Positions 1-5,712 of a stretch of DNA of 6,145 nt are shown here, piece after piece (position 1 is the stretch's first letter; each line of letters begins with the position of its first letter). Made by a program: the position numbers and the translations under genes. Source of the stretch: an uncultured Anaerocolumna sp. (GTDB taxonomy: Bacteria > Bacillota > Clostridia > Lachnospirales > Lachnospiraceae); contig CALDJN010000362.1 in assembly GCA_937901695.1 (NCBI GenBank), positions 1-6,145 of the forward strand, given 5' to 3'. The notes beneath the pieces are model-generated. The model did not search any database. It was not told the origin of the DNA and saw only the letters and a program-made list of their open reading frames with translations.

Positions 1-504
1 GTCCTCAGCACCTTCTACTGAGATAAGATATGGATTATCCGCTGTTATGCTGGAGTATGTAAATCCAAAACGTTCTATGACTTCATTGTGTTGTGCCTGT
101 ATGTTATCTTTATCCGTGCTGCCTCCTATATAAACCTTCCATGTATTACGGTATAAAATAACAGGATAAGCATTTACATCCAGTTGTTTCATTGATTTTA
201 CAACTTCTTTTGCCTGATTGTAATTTTTAAAGGTTTCCTGAACACTAAAATAATAACCTTTAGCAGGTGAAAAGGAGAAACCGGAATTACTGACTAGATT
301 AACCTCCTCTCGGAATCCGTTATTAATGCAATATCCCATTCCGATTCTTTTGGTTTCTAAGGTAATTTTGCTCCGATTATCAAAACGGCTTTCTAATCCT
401 ACTCGAATGTACTGCTGGTCAGTTGCTGCCTGAACATTTGGAGTCATAAATGTACCTAATATGAAACAAATCACCAAGATTATTACTTTATAAAATTTCT
501 TCAA
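1..504 (-). CDS. SpoIID/LytB-type secreted protein with SPOR-like domain, N-terminal part (3' end outside window)
   Basis: An open frame of 168 codons runs off the left edge. It starts with TTG at 504, preceded by AGGTG five bases upstream; no ATG lies nearby in frame. Residues 1-26 form a signal peptide: MKK, a hydrophobic stretch (IILVICFILG), then a likely cut after VQA. Residues 32-37 read YIRVGL, the usual opening of clostridial SpoIID/LytB proteins. Residues 84-152 resemble a SPOR peptidoglycan-binding domain (GYYFSVQ..., then a stretch of the form TWKVYIGG). SpoIID proteins are murein lytic transglycosylases acting at the membrane-wall interface, in B. subtilis during engulfment. The catalytic SpoIID domain would lie beyond the window, so the name rests on the N-terminal half only. 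It may be a housekeeping LytB-type paralogue rather than SpoIID itself. The 222-base gap to the upstream desulfurase gene is full of repeats, and no convincing promoter was found in it. Confidence 0.72.
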   Translation of the reverse strand, partial: MKKFYKVIILVICFILGTFMTPNVQAATDQQYIRVGLESRFDNRSKITLETKRIGMGYCINNGFREEVNLVSNSGFSFSPAKGYYFSVQETFKNYNQAKEVVKSMKQLDVNAYPVILYRNTWKVYIGGSTDKDNIQAQHNEVIERFGFTYSSITADNPYLISVEGAED

Positions 505-523
505 GTAATCACCTAATTTCTTT

Positions 524-580
524 CGTATTTCGTTACTTTCGTATTTTGTTATTTTTGTGTTTTGTTATTTTGATATTTTC
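524..580. repeat. 16-bp tandem repeat, about 3.5 copies
   Basis: Three consecutive 16-mers (524-539 CGTATTTCGTTACTTT, 540-555 CGTATTTTGTTATTTT, 556-571 TGTGTTTTGTTATTTT) are followed by a partial fourth (572-580). The array touches the left arm of the palindrome at 581. The GTTATTTTGA part of the units resembles GTCATTCTGA, the outer end of that palindrome, with C-to-T changes. It lies in the 5' leader of the SpoIID-like gene, just upstream of its ribosome binding site. Confidence 0.75.
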
Positions 581-656
581 TGTCATTCTGAGCCAACGGC
601 GAAGAATCTCAAAACGTCTTGCTATCTGGATTCTTCGCCGTTGGCTCAGAATGACA
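581..656. repeat. Perfect palindromic repeat (TGTCATTCTGAGC...GAAGAATC family)
   Basis: Two perfect 28-bp arms (581-608 and 629-656) flank a 20-base loop. The arm begins TGTCATTCTGAGCC and ends CGAAGAATC. This repeat family is, from memory, scattered through intergenic DNA of many bacteria, and the same family occurs at 5924-6049. Transcripts from either strand would fold into a very stable hairpin. Neither side has a proper T-run, so it is not a classical terminator, although it may slow polymerase or protect the 3' end of the desulfurase message. Mobilisation by a REP-associated tyrosine transposase elsewhere in the genome is possible but cannot be seen here. Confidence 0.93.
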
Positions 657-689
657 TCTAAGAATCTTTGAATTACATTTTTAATTTTT

Positions 690-698
690 AGAATGACA
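690..698. repeat. Isolated half-unit remnant of the palindromic repeat
   Basis: AGAATGACA matches the outer end of the palindrome's right arm exactly and has the same orientation, 33 bases beyond that arm. A nine-base match could be chance, but position and orientation fit the outward half-unit pattern seen at 6038-6145. Confidence 0.35.
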
Positions 699-726
699 TG
701 CTAAAATATCAGTAAATTCCCTATTT

Positions 727-2748
727 CTAGATATCATCTTTCCTAATACACTCATCTTCCTCAATGCATTCATTTTCACCAAATTGATCATATTCATCCA
801 GAAAACTATGCACTTTGTTTTTCTTCTGATACCCAATAACCGTATCCAGATTCACATTATGCATACTTCTAAAGATATTCATATCAATAATAGAATTGGT
901 CTGACGGAATTTCTTAATCAATTCTTTCATTTCCACACGTTTAGAACCGCCGCCGTTATCACCAAGCATACAGTTTTCAGTAAAACGGCATGCACACTGA
1001 ATGAATTGCAAATTGTTATATTTCTTCCACGCCAGAATATCCGCTTCTTTTACCATATATAATGGTCTTATTAATTCCATTCCTTTATAGTTGGTACTAT
1101 GCAGCTTTGGCATCATACCTTTCACCTGTCCGCTATATAACATACTCATTAAAGTAGTTTCTATAACGTCATCAAAATGATGACCTAACGCAATCTTGTT
1201 ACATCCTAATGCCTGTGCATTCTTATATAGATAACCTCTTCTCATTCTGGCACAAAGATAACAAGGTGAATCTTCAACCGTTGCTACCGCATCAAATATA
1301 TTGGATTCAAACATTTTAATTGGAATGTTTAAATATTCTGCATTGTCTAATATTACCTGCCTATTATATGGATTGTATCCTGGGTCCATAACTAAATATT
1401 CTGCTTCAAATTTAACTTTGCCATGTTTTTGTAATTCCTGCATGCATTTTGCAAGAAGCATGGAATCTTTACCCCCAGAAATACATACTGCTATTTTATC
1501 GCCTTCCTGTATCAGTTGGTAATCGTTAATTGCAGTTATGAATTTTCTCCATATCTCTTTTCGAAATCTCTTTATAATACTTCTTTCTACGTCTTTATAA
1601 TTCTCCATACATATCCTCTTTCTATGGTGCCTGACACCTGGTGCCTGGCACCTATCAAATTTATCAAGAAACTCTTTTATCTCTTCTTCCGTCGTCAGAT
1701 GGCTTAAACTTATTCGCAACGTTGACAAAGCCAGCTTTTTATCCTTGGTTATGGCATATACAGGTCTTGATACTGTATTTGGTGCACAGCAGGCTGATTT
1801 TGTAGCTACACATATATTTTCCTTATCTAAATCTCCCTGGAGTTTGTTGGTATTCATACCTTTTATGCTTATATTTAGTATAAATGGAGAACCCTCCTTA
1901 GGGGTATTGATTTTTACAATGTCATACTTTTCTAAAGTTTCTCTTAATTCCTTATTTATTTTTTTTACATAGTCATATCTTTTTTGCAGTTCCCCTGTAG
2001 CAATGGTAAGAGCCTTTTCTGTTGCAGCTGCCAAATTAAGGGTAGGAGTACCGCTACGGAAGGAGGTCGTACTTAGTCCTCCATGAATTAATGGTTCTAA
2101 CATAATAGATTCTTTCTTTAATAATACGCCACTGCCATTGATTCCATAGAATTTATGAGCTGAGAAGGTCATTAAATCTGCAGGCTCAAAAGTTACCGGA
2201 ATCTTGCCAACTGCCTGTGTTGCATCTACATGAAAATAACAATGTGACTTGGCATGCAGGATTTTACTGATTTCTTCTATGGGTTGTATTGTCCCAACTT
2301 CGCTGTCTACATAACAAATGGATACTAATATAGTATCCTCTCGAATTAATTCTTTTAAATGTTCCAAATCTATTTGACCATTCTCTAATATATTAACAAA
2401 GTCAACCTCAAATCCGCTATTCTGTAATGCTGTTATGGGTCCTGTTACAGATGCATGTTCCAGATAAGTTGTTATAATATGTTTGCCATACCTTGAGTAT
2501 CTTCCTGCAATTCCTTTTATAGCCATGTTGTTGGATTCACTGGCACCGGAAGTATAGATTACTTCATTCTCTTTTGCTCCAAGCATATTAGCAATCTGTA
2601 TCGTAGACTGTCGCATTCGTTCATTTGCATCAACACCTAACCTATGAGGTGAGTTAGGATTACCCATATATTTCAAAGATACTTCACAAAATGTGTCCAA
2701 CACTTTTGGATCAACAGGGGTGTTGGCGGCATAATCTAAATAAATCAT
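727..2748 (-). CDS. Fused cysteine desulfurase / TtcA-like PP-loop tRNA thiolation protein
   Basis: One frame of 673 residues carries two complete enzymes. Residues 1-366 are a PLP-dependent NifS/IscS-type cysteine desulfurase, which moves sulfur from cysteine to an enzyme persulfide. Visible are YLDYAANTP at the start, His98, HVDATQ (173-178), the PLP lysine in SAHK (Lys199), and the active-site loop SAC with Cys320. Residues 381-673 resemble TtcA of the TilS/MesJ PP-loop family: ATP-binding SGGKDS (424-429), CYLC (496-499), LGHHFDDVIET (521-531), and later cysteines 585, 587 and 593 that could hold an iron-sulfur cluster. TtcA thiolates cytidine 32 of tRNA using desulfurase sulfur, so the pairing makes biochemical sense; the actual tRNA target here is unknown. 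The ATG at 2748 has AAAGGTG five bases upstream. The linker (367-380) is encoded by a small repeat, and Met381 has its own ribosome binding site, so two separate products are possible. Each half has about its family's normal length. Confidence 0.9.
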   Translation of the reverse strand: MIYLDYAANTPVDPKVLDTFCEVSLKYMGNPNSPHRLGVDANERMRQSTIQIANMLGAKENEVIYTSGASESNNMAIKGIAGRYSRYGKHIITTYLEHASVTGPITALQNSGFEVDFVNILENGQIDLEHLKELIREDTILVSICYVDSEVGTIQPIEEISKILHAKSHCYFHVDATQAVGKIPVTFEPADLMTFSAHKFYGINGSGVLLKKESIMLEPLIHGGLSTTSFRSGTPTLNLAAATEKALTIATGELQKRYDYVKKINKELRETLEKYDIVKINTPKEGSPFILNISIKGMNTNKLQGDLDKENICVATKSACCAPNTVSRPVYAITKDKKLALSTLRISLSHLTTEEEIKEFLDKFDRCQAPGVRHHRKRICMENYKDVERSIIKRFRKEIWRKFITAINDYQLIQEGDKIAVCISGGKDSMLLAKCMQELQKHGKVKFEAEYLVMDPGYNPYNRQVILDNAEYLNIPIKMFESNIFDAVATVEDSPCYLCARMRRGYLYKNAQALGCNKIALGHHFDDVIETTLMSMLYSGQVKGMMPKLHSTNYKGMELIRPLYMVKEADILAWKKYNNLQFIQCACRFTENCMLGDNGGGSKRVEMKELIKKFRQTNSIIDMNIFRSMHNVNLDTVIGYQKKNKVHSFLDEYDQFGENECIEEDECIRKDDI
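1606..1620 (-). promoter_or_regulatory. Internal ribosome binding site and ATG for the TtcA-like half
   Basis: On the minus strand, AAGAGGA stands six bases or fewer before ATG (1608-1606), which encodes Met381 of the long frame. Translation from here would give a separate 293-residue PP-loop protein ending at 727, the usual size for a TtcA-like enzyme. This suggests the genes were, or still are, expressed as two coupled products. Sequence alone cannot tell whether fusion, free protein or both are made. Confidence 0.6.
1626..1652. repeat. Twin GGTGCCTGRCACC palindromic repeat at the fusion junction
   Basis: Two 13-mers, GGTGCCTGACACC (1626-1638) and GGTGCCTGGCACC (1640-1652), are separated by one T. 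The second is a perfect odd palindrome and the first has one mismatch. From memory, similar GGTGCC...GGCACC motifs are dispersed in Bacillus and Clostridium genomes. On the minus strand ATAG stands on both sides, as a short target duplication might. Read in frame it encodes roughly CQAPGVRHH, a sequence foreign to both enzyme families. Confidence 0.7.
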
Positions 2749-2849
2749 AGTAACACCTTTCTAATTCTGAAAGCAAATATATTTACGCTTAAACTTATAT
2801 TCTAATACTGCATGACTAAATATATCATAAGTATTGGTAATCGCATAGT

Positions 2850-2904
2850 AAACTTATGTTACAGGCTAAACTGTAACAAACTTATAGGCTTACATTGTAA
2901 CAAT
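2850..2904. repeat. Tandem duplicated leader block with TGTAACA dyads
   Basis: Two adjacent blocks share order and sequence: AAACTTAT, then AGGCT, then TGTAAC (2850-2877 and 2878-2901), the first being longer by an inserted GTTAC. The first block contains a perfect dyad, TGTTACAG (2857-2864) and CTGTAACA (2871-2878) around six bases. The second contains ATTGT-A-ACAAT (2894-2904). A further AAACTTAT lies at 2791-2798. All lie just downstream of the candidate promoter, so they could bind a repressor or fold in the leader RNA. No known regulator or riboswitch was recognised. Confidence 0.55.
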
Positions 2905-2914
2905 TACCTCAATT

Positions 2915-2943
2915 ATTTTACTCTATCTATTAGAACAATTCAA
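2915..2943 (-). promoter_or_regulatory. Candidate promoter of the desulfurase gene
   Basis: Minus-strand TTGAAT (2943-2938) and TAAAAT (2920-2915) are separated by exactly 17 bases, a fair sigma-A match. Transcription would begin near 2908, giving a leader of about 160 bases that includes the TGTAACA dyads. The region is AT-rich, so chance matches are common. Confidence 0.45.
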
Positions 2944-2991
2944 GGCAATACTTCATTTCATTCACTTCATATTGTCATTCCCTTATAAAAC

Positions 2992-3019
2992 TAAATACTT
3001 TAGTTTCCTAAAGTATTTA
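2992..3019 (-). terminator. Weak hairpin terminator at the end of the lipoprotein gene
   Basis: An 11-bp perfect stem (2992-3002 and 3009-3019) with a six-base loop overlaps the last codons and the TAA of the lipoprotein gene. On the minus strand it is followed by AGTTTTAT. The stem is almost all A-U and the T-run is short, so it is a weak terminator at best. Confidence 0.35.
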
Positions 3020-3440
3020 AATATTGAGCCGTTTCTTCAGATATTAAAAAACTAAATTCAAGCTCATTCATTGTGAATTTAATATAAGGTAAATCTTTGT
3101 AGGTAATTATTTTTGCTGCTTCTTTTACTTCATCTTTATTATTAGTTCTATCCATTAGTTTTACGGTATCACTCTGATAGAAAATGTATTCCCTTGCCAA
3201 CTCCGCCTCTTCTGGCAGCTCCTTTAATTCCCACTTGTCTGCTGTTATTTTTTTAATAAATGCTTCTATATCCTTCTTTTCATCAATCAAATAAACATCC
3301 GGGCTGTCTGCAACACTAATTTCAATCTTTTGGCTTTTACTAAGACTTGTTGCATATTCATTATTTTCATTATCTTTTGATTTGCAGCCTGTTAATAAAC
3401 TAATCATTAATATTGTAAGCAAAATAATATATTTTTTCAA
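3000..3440 (-). CDS. Small predicted lipoprotein of unknown function
   Basis: This 146-residue protein has a typical lipoprotein signal: MKKY, a hydrophobic run (IILLTILMISLL), and the lipobox LTGC with the lipidated cysteine at residue 19. It is therefore expected to be exported and anchored on the outer face of the cell membrane. Residues 20-40 are polar and flexible. The remainder is a charged domain with a central DKWELKELP segment and a C-terminal FTMNELEFSFLI segment. I could not place it in a named family. The start is TTG at 3440, chosen because a perfect AGGAGG stands six bases upstream (3447-3452). Its start is only about 20 bases past the T-run of the upstream terminator, leaving no room for its own promoter, so it is probably read through from the transporter operon. 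A role in sensing or stress at the envelope would be a guess from context. Confidence 0.8.
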   Translation of the reverse strand: MKKYIILLTILMISLLTGCKSKDNENNEYATSLSKSQKIEISVADSPDVYLIDEKKDIEAFIKKITADKWELKELPEEAELAREYIFYQSDTVKLMDRTNNKDEVKEAAKIITYKDLPYIKFTMNELEFSFLISEETAQYLNTLGN

Positions 3441-3459
3441 TTACATCCTCCTCACCTTT

Positions 3460-3502
3460 AATAAAAATGCTTACTTGACGCGTTAATTACATCAAGTAAG
3501 CA
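3460..3502 (-). terminator. Intrinsic terminator of the transporter operon
   Basis: An 11-bp perfect stem, TGCTTACTTGA and TCAAGTAAGCA (3502-3492 and 3478-3468 on the minus strand), encloses a 13-base loop and is followed by TTTTTATT (3467-3460). It lies 37 bases after the stop of the 32-residue peptide gene and 8 bases before the AGGAGG of the lipoprotein gene. It could therefore end the operon or act as an attenuator for the lipoprotein. Confidence 0.75.
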
Positions 3503-3539
3503 AAACTTCTATCTCCTACTAAGCAAGAGCATTACATGA

Positions 3540-3638
3540 TTATTTAGCAGGATAATATTTCCTTGTTACTTTTTCTTTTCCTAAAATTACGCCGATAAAA
3601 ACTAGAAATGATAGAAATAAAAAGATTATTTTTTTCAT
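3540..3638 (-). CDS. 32-residue single-span membrane peptide
   Basis: A short frame, ATG at 3638 to TAA at 3540, encodes MKKIIFLFLSFLVFIGVILG followed by KEKVTRKYYPAK. AGGTG lies four bases upstream. Residues 4-20 form one hydrophobic span, and the charged, mostly basic tail has five lysines and one arginine. There is no lipobox or obvious cleavage site, so it should stay in the membrane. The gene begins 30 bases after the permease stop and ends before the operon terminator, so it is probably the last gene of the transporter operon. Small membrane peptides of this kind often tune a neighbouring transporter or kinase, but that role is inferred from position only. It could also be a chance frame, though the ribosome binding site, clean hydrophobic design and location argue that it is translated. 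No family was recognised. Confidence 0.6.
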   Translation of the reverse strand: MKKIIFLFLSFLVFIGVILGKEKVTRKYYPAK

Positions 3639-3668
3639 AAAACACCTACTTTCTAATTTATCATAAAG

Positions 3669-4430
3669 TTAAACACTGACTTTCTTGTCAAGCATCCAGG
3701 AAGTTCCTATATAAGTAATGATTGTGAAGCAAAGCATAAATAAACTTATAAGGCTATAATACATCACTAAATTGTTAAAATTATTAACATCGTAGACTTT
3801 ACCAAGTGACATATTTACTATTCTGCCAAACACATAATTCAATGCAATAAATATTAGGAAACTTACTAATCCTTTTAACTTAACGTTTGCAAGGAAGGTG
3901 GCACTTAATGTAATGGAGAAAAATGCAACTGTGATTGTACTAATCCAACTTGTTATAATTACAGCTACTACTGCAGCAATATCCTTAAACTGGATATTTA
4001 ATGAAAATACTTCTTGTAAAAAGTGATTAATTATTTCCTTTAAAGCTTCTAATTGATTATATTTACCAACTAAAACAGCAATATCCAAAGAGTATACTAG
4101 AAAGAAAGCAACACCAGCTAATGTAATCTGAATTGCTGCTGCTAAAACCTTAGCACCTACAATACTATAACTGGTATGTGGTGTTAAAAATAACATATAA
4201 CTACTTTTTTGCTTTAAATCATTACTAAAAGTAATAATGGATTCAAATGCCAGGAAAAATAGTGCTCCAAAAGTAAATATGGTCAAAATTCCCATAGCTG
4301 TACCCATAACATCACTTTTATCTGTTATAATTCCAAAGAAGAATAACAATTCAATTAAACCTACTAATAAAAGAATAACCATTTTTGAAAAAGCCTGTTT
4401 TCTAAATTCATATTTCATTAATTTTAACAT
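3669..4430 (-). CDS. ABC-2 type transporter permease
   Basis: This integral membrane protein of 253 residues has a short cytoplasmic N-terminus (MLKLMKYEFRKQ) typical of ABC-2 permeases. About six hydrophobic spans follow, near residues 18-36, 43-65, 90-116, 150-180, 184-204 and 220-246. It would form the channel of an ABC exporter driven by the ATPase encoded just upstream. The ATPase stop lies 15 bases before the chosen start, so translation is probably coupled. The ATG at 4430 was chosen because the GGGGG ribosome binding site lies eight bases upstream; an ATG at 4436, adding two residues, sits only two bases from that site. The substrate cannot be read from the sequence. In related GntR/ABC sets the substrate is often a cell-wall-active antibiotic or is unknown. 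Confidence 0.88.
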   Translation of the reverse strand: MLKLMKYEFRKQAFSKMVILLLVGLIELLFFFGIITDKSDVMGTAMGILTIFTFGALFFLAFESIITFSNDLKQKSSYMLFLTPHTSYSIVGAKVLAAAIQITLAGVAFFLVYSLDIAVLVGKYNQLEALKEIINHFLQEVFSLNIQFKDIAAVVAVIITSWISTITVAFFSITLSATFLANVKLKGLVSFLIFIALNYVFGRIVNMSLGKVYDVNNFNNLVMYYSLISLFMLCFTIITYIGTSWMLDKKVSV

Positions 4431-4445
4431 TACCATTTCCCCCTA

Positions 4446-5135
4446 TTACGCATATATTTCTTTATAAAGTTCTACAATTGACTTGCCATGTTTTACTCTT
4501 AAATCTTCTGCTTCACCCATAAGAGCAATATTTCCATTCTTTACGAAGATTGCATTATCAATTATTTTTTCCAATTCATCTACTAAATGACTGGAAATAA
4601 GAAGAGTTACATCCTCTTTCGCAGCTTCTAAGATAGTAGTTATTATTTTATCTCTAGCTATAATGTCAATGCCATTAAGCGGTTCATCCAGCATATATAA
4701 CTCTGCTTTTCTTGCAAGCGTCGCAGCAATTTTTAACTTAGCTGCTAAACCAGAAGATAAGGTCTTAGATTTATCCTTCATATTTAATTCCATTCGGTCG
4801 ATTAATTCTTCATAGCGTTTTACATCAAAATCTTCGAAGAAATCATTATAGTATTTACCCACATCTGCAACGGTCATATAGTTATAGAAAAATGGTTCTG
4901 TTGACATGTAAGCAATTCTCTTCTTTGTGACAGGTCCTATTTCGTTTCCTTTATAAGTAATTGTTCCGCTGGTTGGTTTTACTAATCCAGCTGCTATCTT
5001 CATAAATGTTGTTTTACCACTACCATTTGGTCCCAGAAGTGCATATATCTTGCCTTGATCAATATCAAAACTAATACCATTAACGGCTGTTTTACTGTAA
5101 TACTTTTTTACTAAATCCCTGCATTGTAATATCAT
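4446..5135 (-). CDS. ABC transporter ATP-binding protein
   Basis: The 229-residue protein is the cytoplasmic motor of the transporter. Walker A is GPNGSGKTT (35-43), Walker B is LYMLDEP (146-152) with Asp150 and Glu151, the D-loop is NGID (154-157), and the switch histidine lies in LISSH (179-183). Two elements are unusual. The glutamine normally found at the Q-loop is absent from the segment AYMSTEPFF (75-83), and the ABC signature is LSSGL (126-130) instead of LSGGQ. Similar loosened signatures occur in the YtrB/BcrA-type branch, so the protein is probably still active. The length matches a single ABC domain with no extra C-terminal part. AGGAG precedes the ATG by nine bases. The gene follows the GntR regulator after a 150-base gap and runs almost directly into the permease gene. 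Confidence 0.93.
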   Translation of the reverse strand: MILQCRDLVKKYYSKTAVNGISFDIDQGKIYALLGPNGSGKTTFMKIAAGLVKPTSGTITYKGNEIGPVTKKRIAYMSTEPFFYNYMTVADVGKYYNDFFEDFDVKRYEELIDRMELNMKDKSKTLSSGLAAKLKIAATLARKAELYMLDEPLNGIDIIARDKIITTILEAAKEDVTLLISSHLVDELEKIIDNAIFVKNGNIALMGEAEDLRVKHGKSIVELYKEIYA

Positions 5136-5285
5136 AATTTTACGCTCCTATCCTATTATAAAATTTATTTATATAAAACCCCATTAAGATTTAACTTTCA
5201 TATAAAGAATTCTTAATGATGATTGATTTTTAAATCTATAATCTTATAATCTATACCAATTATTTATTGGAATTTTCATTACTAA

Positions 5286-5651
5286 TTAAAACGATTTTGC
5301 ATCATATTTTACTTCAATAATTTTAATAGTTTCTTCTTTCTTAAATCCAAGGTCTTTCATACCGGCTATAAAATTGTCTAATAAGGAACCTGCCATCTCT
5401 ACTCGAATGGACTTTAGCTTTTCCTCATCCATCGTAACATAGGTCCCTAAACCCCTTTTGGTAAAACAAATCTCTTCCGCTTCCAATTCTTTATATATTC
5501 GATTGGCAGTATTGGGATTTATCTGATATTTTAAAGCCAAATCCCTTCCAGAAGGAAGTTTTTCTCCCAGTTGTATTACACCCTTCACAATATCCTTCTT
5601 GATATCTTTTATAACCTGGATGTAGATTGGAATGTTATTATCAAATTCCAT
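5286..5651 (-). CDS. GntR-family transcriptional regulator, YtrA type
   Basis: This 121-residue DNA-binding protein has the short architecture of the YtrA branch. A winged helix-turn-helix spans about residues 7-75: PIYIQVIKDIKKDIV at the start, then LPSGRDLA, then INPNTANRIYKELE as recognition region, then KRGLGTYV as wing. A tail of about 45 residues follows that would only serve dimerisation, so no large effector domain is present. The gene opens the operon with the ABC ATPase and permease, the usual arrangement for this family. It most likely represses its own promoter through the dyad at 5687-5712. The ATG at 5651 is preferred over an in-frame TTG at 5672, because the AAAGGAGG site (5662-5669) lies between the two and can serve only the ATG. 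The inducing signal is unknown; in B. subtilis the ytr operon responds to cell-wall antibiotics. Confidence 0.9.
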   Translation of the reverse strand: MEFDNNIPIYIQVIKDIKKDIVKGVIQLGEKLPSGRDLALKYQINPNTANRIYKELEAEEICFTKRGLGTYVTMDEEKLKSIRVEMAGSLLDNFIAGMKDLGFKKEETIKIIEVKYDAKSF

Positions 5652-5661
5652 GATATAATCG

Positions 5662-5669
5662 CCTCCTTT
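5662..5669 (-). promoter_or_regulatory. Ribosome binding site that fixes the GntR start
   Basis: AAAGGAGG on the minus strand lies ten bases before the ATG at 5651. It is downstream of the alternative TTG at 5672, which has no site of its own, so the longer form of the protein is unlikely. Confidence 0.8.
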
Positions 5670-5686
5670 CAAATGTGTTCAAGTAT

Positions 5687-5712
5687 TAGTGAACTAGTTA
5701 CATAGTACACTA
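5687..5712. promoter_or_regulatory. Probable GntR (YtrA-type) operator
   Basis: Arms TAGTGAACTA (5687-5696) and TAGTACACTA (5703-5712) are inverted copies matching at nine of ten positions around six bases. The dyad spans the -10 box and the likely start of transcription, the place where a bound dimer would block polymerase. Assigning it to the neighbouring GntR protein is inference from position and symmetry. Confidence 0.65.

Noticed and set aside
581..656. Palindrome as a classical rho-independent terminator
   Set aside because: The stem is excellent, but no T-run follows on either strand, and it clearly belongs to a dispersed repeat family.
784..1062. Plus-strand open frame opposite the TtcA-like half
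   Set aside because: It lies wholly antisense to a strongly supported enzyme, has no recognisable domain and no convincing ribosome binding site.
1301..1972. Three plus-strand open frames opposite the fusion gene (1301-1522, 1516-1707, 1745-1972)
   Set aside because: All are antisense to conserved motifs of the desulfurase or PP-loop enzyme and look like shadows of an AT-rich coding sequence.
2972..2980. TTGTCATTC resembling another half-unit of the palindromic repeat
   Set aside because: A single nine-base match with no neighbouring unit or stem is expected by chance in this AT-rich region.
4237..4467. Plus-strand open frame opposite the permease N-terminus
   Set aside because: It is antisense to a supported permease gene and has no domain or neighbouring gene on that strand.
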